Positions 37,578-43,624 of a stretch of 43,624 nt of DNA are shown here, piece by piece. This DNA is from a virus, in IMG/VR virus record IMGVR_UViG_3300042007_000262, positions 1-43,624 of that record. One strand, 5' to 3'. Below the pieces are notes generated by a model that saw nothing but the letters and a program-made list of their open reading frames with translations, did not search any database and had not been told where the DNA came from. Every line of letters begins with the position of its first letter. Within the stretch, counting starts at the first letter, position 1. A program made the translations under genes and the position numbers.

Positions 37578-39563
37578 ATGAACGCACAGCCATCCATCAT
37601 CCAGGTGCCGCTCTCGCAGCTGCGCCTCTCCCCACGCAACGCCCGCAAGACTGGCGGCCACGACATCGAGGGCCTGGCGGCATCCATCGCCGCGCACAAC
37701 CTCCTGCAGAACCTGACCGTGACACCGGCACTGCGTGAGGACAAATACGAAGTCGTCGCCGGCGGACGGCGCTTGGCTGCGATGCAGCTGCTCCGCGATC
37801 GTGGCCAACTGGATGCCGAGTTCAGCGTGCCGTGCAAGCTGATAGTCGACGACACCGTTGCGCTCGAAGCAAGCACCGCCGAGAACACGCTGCGCGAAGC
37901 GATGCACCCCGCGGACCAGTTTGTCGCGTTCAAGGGCATGGTCGACAACGGCAAATCAATCGACGATGTCGCCGCCCATTTCGGCGTCCAGCCGGCGATC
38001 GTTCGGCAGAGGCTCAAGCTGGCCAACGTAAACCCGAAGCTGGTCGAGGTGTATCGCGAGGGCGGCATGCAGCTGGACCAGCTGCAGGCACTGGCATTGA
38101 CCGACGATCAGGAATTGCAGCGCAAGGTGTGGTTCGGCAGCAAGGAAACATGGCAGCGTCGCGCTGACGAGATCCGCAAGCGCATCACGAAGCAGGAGGT
38201 AGGGCCAGATAACCCGCTGGTCAAGTTCGTTGAGCCGTCGCTGTACGAGGCCGCTGGCGGCCCGATCCGCAACGATCTGTTCACTGGCCAGGTTTACTAC
38301 GGCGACTCAAGCCTGTTGAACACGCTGGCGAAGAATAAGCTCGACGCGATCGCGCTGCAGGAGAAGGACGCGGGTTGGTCTTGGGTAGAGGCGCACATGC
38401 TGCTCGACTATTCGCAGCAATCGGCCTATGCCCGCAGCACGTTCGCCCCTAAGCGCACGAAGCCCACGCCCGAGGACGAGGCGCGCACCGCGGAAATCGA
38501 GAAGCGGTTGAAGGAAATCGAGGCGATCGAGGAAGCCAGCGAGCTCGAGCTCGACGACGTACTGCAGAACGAACAGGACGCGCTTCAGTCGGAACTCGAA
38601 CTGATCGAGTCAAAGCGGGAACAGTGGCCGGCCGAAGCCAAGGCCAAGACCGGCGTGCTGATATACCTGGATCGCTATGAGGGCCTTCGGATCGAGCGCG
38701 GCCGCTTGCGGCCTGGCCAACGCGAAGGCGCCGCCACCAAGACCAAGGGCAAGGATGGCAAGCCGGCGAAGGCGGCTCTCAGCCAGGACATGGTGCAACG
38801 CCTCGAGATGCACCGCGTTGCCGCAATTCGCGAACACATCGCTGCTGATCCAGCCAAAGCGCTGCAGCTGCTGCTTGCGCATCTGCTGACGAAGCTGTTT
38901 TCGGATGGCTATTCCGAGTCCACGCTTGATATCGCGCCTGAAAATCAGCACCGCAAAGCACGCGGTCTGATCGACTCGAAGTTCGCCGACCTGGCCAAGT
39001 CGCCGGCGCGAAAGGCGATCGACGATCGCTTAGCCGAATGGAAGAAGGCCGGGTTGCCCGGCAAGTCCTCCGACATATATGCGTGGCTGGGAACGCAGAG
39101 CGAGGCCAAGCGGCTGCAGCTGCTCGCGCTGGCCACCGCACTCACCCTCGGCAGCAATCCGGGCACACGAGGCTATGCGCTGGCCGAACAGTTCGGTGTC
39201 GACATGACCAAGTGGTGGACCGCCACTCCCGAGACGTTCATCGGTGTCGTTCCGAAGGCGCTGCTCGCCGAAGCTGTCAGCGAAGTCGCCGGCAAGGCTG
39301 AAGGCGAGGCCGTATTGCTGCTGAAGAAGGACGGCGCAATGGCCGAGGCCGCGAAGAAACTCGCCGGCACGGGTTGGCTGCCGAAACCGTTGCGCGGCGC
39401 TGGCTACAAAGTCGGCAAGCCCGCATCCGCGAAGGCCGCCACACCGGCGACTGCGCCAGCGGCGAAGAAGGCGCCGGCGGCCGCGAAGAAGGCCACGAAG
39501 AAGGCGGCCACCAAGCCCGTCAAGAAGGCCGCGAAGGCGGTGCTGAAGAAGGGGGCCAAGTGA
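37578..39563 (+). CDS. ParB-like partition protein with histone-H1-like tail (661 aa)
   Basis: The N-terminal ~200 residues are a ParB domain: PLSQLRLSPRNARKT, VVAGGRRLAAMQLL (GxRR CTP-binding box), ENTLREAMHPADQ (ENxxRExMHP box) and an HTH (SIDDVAAHFGVQPAIVRQRL). A long middle part contains coiled coil (~300-350) and unknown helical domains. The last ~50 residues are a Lys/Ala/Pro tail as in bacterial H1-like proteins (KKAPAAAKKATKKAATKPVK). No ParA is encoded here. GAGGAA precedes the ATG. It may bind the parS-like sites in terL or organise phage DNA; related long ParBs exist in plasmids and ICEs. Confidence 0.85.
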   Translation: MNAQPSIIQVPLSQLRLSPRNARKTGGHDIEGLAASIAAHNLLQNLTVTPALREDKYEVVAGGRRLAAMQLLRDRGQLDAEFSVPCKLIVDDTVALEASTAENTLREAMHPADQFVAFKGMVDNGKSIDDVAAHFGVQPAIVRQRLKLANVNPKLVEVYREGGMQLDQLQALALTDDQELQRKVWFGSKETWQRRADEIRKRITKQEVGPDNPLVKFVEPSLYEAAGGPIRNDLFTGQVYYGDSSLLNTLAKNKLDAIALQEKDAGWSWVEAHMLLDYSQQSAYARSTFAPKRTKPTPEDEARTAEIEKRLKEIEAIEEASELELDDVLQNEQDALQSELELIESKREQWPAEAKAKTGVLIYLDRYEGLRIERGRLRPGQREGAATKTKGKDGKPAKAALSQDMVQRLEMHRVAAIREHIAADPAKALQLLLAHLLTKLFSDGYSESTLDIAPENQHRKARGLIDSKFADLAKSPARKAIDDRLAEWKKAGLPGKSSDIYAWLGTQSEAKRLQLLALATALTLGSNPGTRGYALAEQFGVDMTKWWTATPETFIGVVPKALLAEAVSEVAGKAEGEAVLLLKKDGAMAEAAKKLAGTGWLPKPLRGAGYKVGKPASAKAATPATAPAAKKAPAAAKKATKKAATKPVKKAAKAVLKKGAK

Positions 39564-39970
39564 TGGGATACCTGACCAACGGCCTCACTTTCAACGCGCT
39601 GCGCGGCGCCAACTGCGCGAGGCTGCCCGAGTTCAAAAACGCCAAGGGCGAGCCCGCACACAGCGAGCCGGACGGATCCGACTGGTCGCTGTCGGCTTGG
39701 TCGAATGCCGTGCTCGGCGAGCTCGGCGAGGCTGCCAACATCATCAAGAAGGTCGAGCGCGGCGACCTCACTCTCGACGAGGCTCGGCCGGCGCTGGCGA
39801 AGGAGTTCGCCGACGTTGCGACCTACCTGGACATCCTGGCATTCCGCGCCGGCGTCGACCTCGGCCGCGCAACTATCGACAAGTTCAACGAGGTGAGTGA
39901 TCGCGTAGGTAGCCGCGTGTATCTGGCCGCAGACGACTGGCACTACCGAGAACGAGGCGGTGCCGCATGA
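39563..39970 (+). CDS. MazG-like nucleotide pyrophosphohydrolase (135 aa)
   Basis: The helices SAWSNAVLGELGEAANIIKK (with ExxE-type residues) and KEFADVATYLDILAFRAG (ExxD motif) form the metal-binding core of the MazG/all-alpha NTP pyrophosphatase fold. Such enzymes hydrolyse NTPs or ppGpp-related nucleotides and are frequent in phages. The ATG shares a base with the ParB stop (TGATG). Confidence 0.84.
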   Translation: MGYLTNGLTFNALRGANCARLPEFKNAKGEPAHSEPDGSDWSLSAWSNAVLGELGEAANIIKKVERGDLTLDEARPALAKEFADVATYLDILAFRAGVDLGRATIDKFNEVSDRVGSRVYLAADDWHYRERGGAA

Positions 39971-40179
39971 GCATGGACTACCTGCGTCGGACCTACGGCG
40001 TCAATGTGAAGCGTGGCCAGCGTGTTGCGTTCGGCGCCGGCGATCAGCGGAAACTCGGAACCGTGACTGGCGCCTGCCACTACGTGCATATCCGATTCGA
40101 CGGGCAACGCCACAGCGTGAACGTCCATCCAACGGACGCGGATCTGAGCTACCAGGTAGCGGAGGTGTCGCATGCCTAA
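39967..40179 (+). CDS. Small beta-rich early protein (70 aa)
   Basis: ATG overlaps the MazG stop as ATGA. The chain (VKRGQRVAFGAGDQRKLGTV, YVHIRFDGQRHSVNVHPTD) reads as a small SH3-like or KOW-like beta barrel that could bind nucleic acid or protein. No family is proven. Confidence 0.68.
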   Translation: MSMDYLRRTYGVNVKRGQRVAFGAGDQRKLGTVTGACHYVHIRFDGQRHSVNVHPTDADLSYQVAEVSHA

Positions 40180-40396
40180 GCAGAAGATTCGCACCACGAC
40201 ATTCGCCCGCGTCCAGGTGACCGTAGAAGTGCCCGCTGGCAGTTGGGGCACTGGCTGCGAACTCTCCCAGGTGTACCAGCAGGCGTCGGAAAGTGCGATC
40301 GGTACGCTGCGCAGGCTGTTCGTGGGGCAGAACGTGCGCATCGTTGGCGTTGCGAAGGTCGAGGCGGTCACCACAAACGCCGAGGGATCGCGCTGA
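40172..40396 (+). CDS. Small early protein (74 aa)
   Basis: The ATG lies 8 bases before the previous stop. The product has a strand region (RVQVTVEVPAGSWG), a helix (LSQVYQQASESAIGTLRRLF) and a closing strand (NVRIVGVAKVEAVTT), a beta-alpha-beta order. No family recognised. Confidence 0.68.
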   Translation: MPKQKIRTTTFARVQVTVEVPAGSWGTGCELSQVYQQASESAIGTLRRLFVGQNVRIVGVAKVEAVTTNAEGSR

Positions 40397-40992
40397 TGGA
40401 CGACTTCCGGCCTCAGTTCACCGGCTTCGGGCCGGACGTCACTCACCGAGCGCCGCGATCAGCGGCCCCGCCTCCGGAGCAACCACCCGTGACCATCATT
40501 TCCAACAACGCGAACCGCATCCTGGATCTCATCACAGAGAACGGCGGATCCATGAGCGGCGACAAGCTGCGCGTGGAAGTCGCGGATCTGTCGCCGGTCG
40601 ACCGGCGCAAGGCGATCGGCAAGCTACGCGAAGAAGGCCGTATCGTCTCCACAGGCGCCACCACGCGGGTAACGTATTACTTGCCAGGTCAGAAGCGTAG
40701 GCCTGACGAGCAGCAGCGCACAGCGGACATCGCGGCGTTCCAGCAGGGAGAGGAGATCGCAGCGCGTGTCCAGGCGATAGCTGGCCTGGTCAAGCCGCCG
40801 GTGCCGGACTACGCGCCGGTGTGCATGCATGTTCCGTTGCCTGACAACGTGGCGCCCGAACTGCAGTTGATGGCGGCGCTGGACTTCATCACCGACAAGA
40901 TGTTCCTGCAGCACTTCGGTATTGGCCTCGACGACGCGCACGTCGCGCGTGCGACGTCCTGGCTGGCCAGCAAGTACCAGGTGCGCACATGA
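40396..40992 (+). CDS. Winged-helix domain protein (198 aa)
   Basis: ATG at 40396 shares a base with the previous stop (TGATG). Residues ~40-95 (NRILDLITENGGSMSGDKLR, DRRKAIGKLREEGRIVSTG, RVTYYLPG) form a winged-helix DNA-binding domain. The C-terminal ~100 residues are helical and unknown. It may regulate the integrase region or be a replication accessory factor. Confidence 0.7.
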   Translation: MDDFRPQFTGFGPDVTHRAPRSAAPPPEQPPVTIISNNANRILDLITENGGSMSGDKLRVEVADLSPVDRRKAIGKLREEGRIVSTGATTRVTYYLPGQKRRPDEQQRTADIAAFQQGEEIAARVQAIAGLVKPPVPDYAPVCMHVPLPDNVAPELQLMAALDFITDKMFLQHFGIGLDDAHVARATSWLASKYQVRT

Positions 40993-41189
40993 AGATCGCC
41001 GGCGTACCCGCCAGAAAGCCGGACCTGATCCGTGCTGCCATTCGCAACTTGGACGACACGAACCTCGGCCAGTTGATCACCGAACTCGCCTTCAGCACGA
41101 AGCTCGAGCAGTCCGCGCTCCACTTCGCGCGGAACGAGCAGCGCCGGCGGAATCGCCAGGCCAAGAAGGCGGCGAAGGCAGCCCAGTGA
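40989..41189 (+). CDS. Small basic early protein (66 aa)
   Basis: ATG overlaps the previous stop as ATGA. The product is helical and has a strongly basic C-terminus (NEQRRRNRQAKKAAKAAQ). Possibly a DNA-binding accessory factor for excision, given its place two genes before the integrase; this is inference. Confidence 0.66.
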   Translation: MKIAGVPARKPDLIRAAIRNLDDTNLGQLITELAFSTKLEQSALHFARNEQRRRNRQAKKAAKAAQ

Positions 41190-41407
41190 TCGGTCATATT
41201 CTCCAGTTCGAGGATCTGCAGGAGCTATGCCGGCCGGGCGAGCACCCGCGCCTGGCCACGGTCGTAAAGTGGGCGGACGCCGCCGGGATCCGCTACAAAT
41301 TTGACGGGAAGGGAGGGATCTGGACTACTCTCGATGCCCTTAATGCCGCGCTCGGCGTCGCCGCGGCGAACGACAGCGCCGCCTACGATCCCAGCCAGGT
41401 GTTGTGA
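41186..41407 (+). CDS. DUF4224-like protein, possible excision factor (73 aa)
   Basis: GTG at 41186 overlaps the previous stop as GTGA. The pattern FEDLQELCRPGEHPRLATVV, KWADAAGIRYKFD, GGIWTTLDALNAALG corresponds to the DUF4224 type of small winged-helix proteins usually encoded directly before phage tyrosine integrases. A directionality (Xis-like) role is plausible. Stop and integrase ATG overlap (TGATG). Confidence 0.74.
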   Translation: MIGHILQFEDLQELCRPGEHPRLATVVKWADAAGIRYKFDGKGGIWTTLDALNAALGVAAANDSAAYDPSQVL

Positions 41408-42588
41408 TGGCCGGCCGCAAGCGCAAGTTCGATCCGACGATTCCGAAGCACATCGACCAGGCTGGCATTCCGGCCGGTATCTATTGGGACGGCCGCTGGG
41501 GCGGTACCTGGTACGTGCTCGAGCGATCGCCCGAGGGTAAGCAAAAATGGCGCAGCGTGGCTCCGGCCACGGCCCTGCTGAGCGATCTCCACGTGATTGC
41601 CGAGGCCAGGGCAGGCAAGACCGACCGCAACGTCCTGCGCGCCTTGTGCGAGGCATTCGAGGAAAGCCCGCAGTTCCGCAAGCTTGCCAAGGCCACGCGC
41701 ACCGATTACATCTACTGCCGCGGTGTCGTCGTGGACCTCAAGACGAAGCTCGGGAAGCCGTTCGGCGACTTAGTCACCAGGAAGATCAAGCGGCCGTTGG
41801 TGCAGCTGTTGATCGACGCGATCGCCGGCGGCACCGAGCGCGACGCGACGGGCGCCTTGATTCCCACGCCGAGTAAAGCGGTCCACGTCCAGCGCTACCT
41901 CAGCCGCTTGTTCGAGTGGGGCGCAAACCGCGGCTTCAACGACGTCAACCCGGCCGAAGGCATCGAACTGCCAGCGGAACGCAAGCTGCGGCGTCTACCT
42001 GAAGCGCAGGCCATGACCGACCTGGTCGCATTCGCTCGCGCCCGCGCCGGCACCCGCGGAAAGACTGGCAGCGTGGCGCCGTATTTGTGGGCCACGATCG
42101 AAATCGCGTACATGCTTCGCTTGCGCGGGATCGAGGTCACCACCCTGACGGATGCGCATGCACTCGATCAGGGGTTGATGACGAACCGGCGCAAGGGCAG
42201 CCGCGACAATATCACCACCTGGACGCCCCGCTTGCGCGAGGCGTGGGATTACCTCATCAAGTTGCGTAGCGAGACATGGGCGAAAAAGAAATTCCCAGTA
42301 CCCATGCGCGCGGACCAGCGCTTCCTGGTCGTGACGCTGAGCGGCGACCCGATCAGCAAGAGCGGCTTTGATTCAGCCTGGCAGCGCCTTATCCAGCTAG
42401 CCATGAAGGAGGGCAAGATCTTGCCCGAGCAGCGCTTCGGCGCGCATGACCTGAAACGGCGCGGCATTACGGACACGCCTGGCACTCGCGGCGAGAAGCA
42501 GTTGGCCAGCGGGCACACCAACGAGCAGATGCTCGACGTCTACGACTACAGCCTGCCGGTGGTCAGACCATCCGGCGATGCCTCATAA
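41407..42588 (+). CDS. Phage tyrosine integrase
   Basis: The 393-aa protein has an N-terminal arm-binding and core-binding region (to ~residue 175) and a C-terminal catalytic domain. The expected catalytic positions are visible: Arg in MLRLRGIEVTTL, the H-x-x-R box as HDLKRRGITD, and SGHTNEQMLDVYDYS with His and the nucleophilic Tyr near the C-terminus. It recombines attP with attB in tRNA-Asn; the attR lies 100 bases downstream. An in-frame GTG at 41404 is an alternative start. Confidence 0.93.
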   Translation: MAGRKRKFDPTIPKHIDQAGIPAGIYWDGRWGGTWYVLERSPEGKQKWRSVAPATALLSDLHVIAEARAGKTDRNVLRALCEAFEESPQFRKLAKATRTDYIYCRGVVVDLKTKLGKPFGDLVTRKIKRPLVQLLIDAIAGGTERDATGALIPTPSKAVHVQRYLSRLFEWGANRGFNDVNPAEGIELPAERKLRRLPEAQAMTDLVAFARARAGTRGKTGSVAPYLWATIEIAYMLRLRGIEVTTLTDAHALDQGLMTNRRKGSRDNITTWTPRLREAWDYLIKLRSETWAKKKFPVPMRADQRFLVVTLSGDPISKSGFDSAWQRLIQLAMKEGKILPEQRFGAHDLKRRGITDTPGTRGEKQLASGHTNEQMLDVYDYSLPVVRPSGDAS

Positions 42589-42684
42589 AATAGAGTCGGC
42601 CGCCCAAGAAAATCAGCACCTTACCCGCCGCTCACACATAAAATGAAACTAATTAAGTTACTGATTCTAAAGGCTTGCAGAAGC
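42589..42684 (+). other. Phage attachment arm between integrase and attR core
   Basis: This AT-rich spacer (for example ATAAAATGAAACTAATTAAG) holds no gene. AAAGGCTTGCA at 42669-42679 reappears at 42740-42750 beyond the tRNA fragment, forming an 11-bp direct repeat with a 71-bp period. It probably contains integrase arm sites. Confidence 0.6.
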
Positions 42685-42731
42685 GACTGTTAATCAGGGG
42701 GTCGTTGGTTCGAGTCCAACTTCGGGCGCCA
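42685..42731 (+). other. attR: 3' fragment of tRNA-Asn (anticodon GTT)
   Basis: The sequence runs from the anticodon arm (GACTGTTAATC, loop CTGTTAA, anticodon GTT) through the variable region, a good T arm (GTTGG/CCAAC with TTCGAGT loop), the acceptor 3' strand TTCGGGC, discriminator G and CCA. The 5' half of a tRNA is absent, and the 5' side of the anticodon stem pairs only for the two pairs next to the loop. This is what remains when a phage recombines into the 3' half of the gene; the intact tRNA-Asn should lie at attL. Confidence 0.88.
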
Positions 42732-42739
42732 GAAATATC

Positions 42740-42773
42740 AAAGGCTTGCATCGATCGATGCAGGCCTTTTTTT
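42740..42773 (+). terminator. Terminator downstream of the tRNA-Asn fragment
   Basis: A long palindrome, AAAGGCTTGCATCGA paired with TCGATGCAGGCCTTT (one G-T pair), is followed by a T tract to 42773. It is probably the original host tRNA terminator. Confidence 0.85.
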
Positions 42774-42951
42774 GTGCCCTGTGGGAAATGGCTTGGGAAA
42801 ATTCCGTGTCCCACATTGCAGCCATCCATTCCGAAGGCTGCGTGGCTAGGATCAATACCGCGCGGAAATGAAACGGGCGCTGTGGATCGGAAAACGACCG
42901 ACCTAGGCCGGGATGCTATTTATTCGACTTATCCCAGCGTTTAGGCAATCC
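42774..42951. other. Host intergenic stretch without recognisable gene
   Basis: About 180 bases lie between the tRNA terminator and the decayed P2-type gene. I see no gene, promoter or repeat I can support; a short frame crossing the tRNA fragment is not real. Confidence 0.5.
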
Positions 42952-42956
42952 CAAGT

Positions 42957-43624
42957 TCCTTCAAGCATGTCTATCACCACGCCATCGTGATTGCGGCGCT
43001 ACATAACTTGGCCGGTGAGCATGACCTACAGCCGTGCATCGCTTCAAAACTGGACCACATTGCCACCTCACATCTGGACCAAACCGAGGAGAGCGACGCC
43101 AATCCGCTAACGCGTAGCGGACGCTATGACGCGGTTGCCGCGATAAAGGCGGTCGCGCTGACTTTTTGCCAATTGGCGTGGGCGTGACGCCCACGGGCAA
43201 GCCACTGTCGAGCGCATCGATCACGCGCGCCGCCGGAGACCAGCACCGCTTCAGCATGGCTGACCGTGAGGTGTATAGCGGCGTGCGTGCCTACTGGCAC
43301 GACAAAGCTGGGGCAGATCGCAAATCGGTGTTGGTCGGCCGCAGCGACAACGCCAAGCGCTTACGGGAGAGCTACGCCAATGAGGCGGAAGCCCGCGACC
43401 ACGCGCAAGCGGAGTGGAACCGCATTCAACGCGGCGCGGCGAAATTCAACTACACGCTGGCACTGGGGCGTGGCGATCTGTATCCGGAACAGAGGCTGCG
43501 GGTCTTTGGCTTTAAGCCGGAGATCGACGGCACCGATTGGCTGATCGCGCAGCTTGTCCACCGTATCACCGGTTCCTCCGGCTTCACCACCTCGCTAGAG
43601 CTGGAAACTTCAATCGGGGTGTAG
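42957..43624 (+). pseudogene. Decayed P2-type late control/tail protein D (N-terminally truncated, frameshifted)
   Basis: Two frames together give a P2 gpD-like protein, a tail protein of myoviruses. The first (from ~42957) has LAGEHDLQP and SHLDQTEESDANPLTR; the second (to the TAG at 43622) has GKPLSSASITRAAGDQHRFS, YWHDKAGADRK, LYPEQRLRVFGFKPEIDGTDWL and TTSLELE. The switch is at ACTTTTTGCC (43161-43170): one extra T would restore LTFLPIG. About half of the N-terminal part of gpD is missing. The remnant shows that a P2-like prophage once occupied this side of the tRNA-Asn. Confidence 0.87.

Larger units (their letters stand above)
1..42731. mobile_element. Lambda-like siphovirus prophage integrated at tRNA-Asn
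   Basis: The segment contains a full set of head, tail, lysis, packaging, replication, repressor and integrase genes in lambdoid order and orientation. The right boundary is the tRNA-Asn 3' fragment at 42685-42731, just after the tyrosine recombinase. The left attachment site is not visible; attL should be a complete tRNA-Asn gene to the left of base 1. All essential modules appear open, so the prophage looks intact apart from one doubtful small gene near 30.4-30.6 kb. Confidence 0.9.

Noticed and set aside
37578-39563. Phage-plasmid (extrachromosomal prophage) lifestyle
   Set aside because: A ParB-like gene alone is not enough: no ParA or plasmid Rep gene is seen, and attR in a tRNA shows chromosomal integration.
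42675-42944. Short + strand frame across the tRNA-Asn fragment
   Set aside because: It translates the attachment site and the terminator, so it cannot be a conserved gene.
1-43624. CRISPR array, retron or diversity-generating retroelement
   Set aside because: No regularly spaced repeat-spacer array was seen, no reverse transcriptase motif occurs in any frame, and no template/variable repeat pair was noticed near the fibre genes.

Overview
The window is an almost complete lambda-like (siphovirus) prophage with a short piece of host DNA at its right edge. GC-rich sequence, frequent GTG/TTG starts at stop/start overlaps, and the style of the phage and P2-like proteins suggest a gammaproteobacterium of the Xanthomonadales (Lysobacter/Stenotrophomonas/Xanthomonas-like). 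That placement is inference from protein character; no host marker gene is present. The left prophage end lies at or beyond base 1. The right end is an attR formed in the 3' part of a tRNA-Asn (anticodon GTT) at 42685-42731, directly after the integrase. Beyond it is a decayed, frameshifted P2-type tail gene D, so an older P2-like element lies next to the same tRNA.

Layout. Positions 1-27239 are the late region, transcribed leftward except for two + strand genes (1-180 and a cargo gene at 23892). Read in the direction of transcription from 27239 it contains: small and large terminase, a Mor-like HTH protein, gpW-like connector, portal, a head protease/major capsid fusion, a DUF2190 head protein, a lysis cassette (lysin, two membrane proteins, Rz/Rz1 spanins) lying between head and tail genes, gpFII-like joiner, tail completion proteins, major tail protein, a G/GT tail chaperone pair with a programmed -1 frameshift, a 1081-codon tape measure, distal tail proteins, a J/TipJ-like protein, a collagen-like fibre protein, and finally a Dam-type methylase. 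Positions 27240-27686 are noncoding and carry a GC-rich dyad (cos candidate) and a cluster of GGTYGGG iterons. Positions 27687-31883 are the leftward early operon (Cro/YdaS-like protein, small regulators, a TraR/DksA zinc finger protein, primase, VirE-type helicase).

The switch lies at 31884-33100. Three operator-like palindromes at exact 25 bp intervals separate the Cro-like gene from a rightward HTH repressor, and two more copies of the same palindrome sit 1 kb away over the promoter of the rightward early operon. That operon (33101-42588) has a strongly structured 5' leader and an internal intrinsic terminator, which together suggest antitermination. It encodes about twenty mostly small unknown proteins (zinc-binding, membrane, P-loop, winged-helix), a 661-aa ParB-like protein with a histone-H1-like tail, a MazG-like pyrophosphohydrolase, a DUF4224-like protein and the tyrosine integrase.

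The points I consider most worth checking are: the five-site operator circuit driven by a repressor without a visible self-cleavage domain; the leader RNA plus internal terminator; two parS-like 16-mers in the terminase gene of a phage that also encodes a ParB; the capsid fusion with an internal translation start; and the iteron/dyad region upstream of the terminase.
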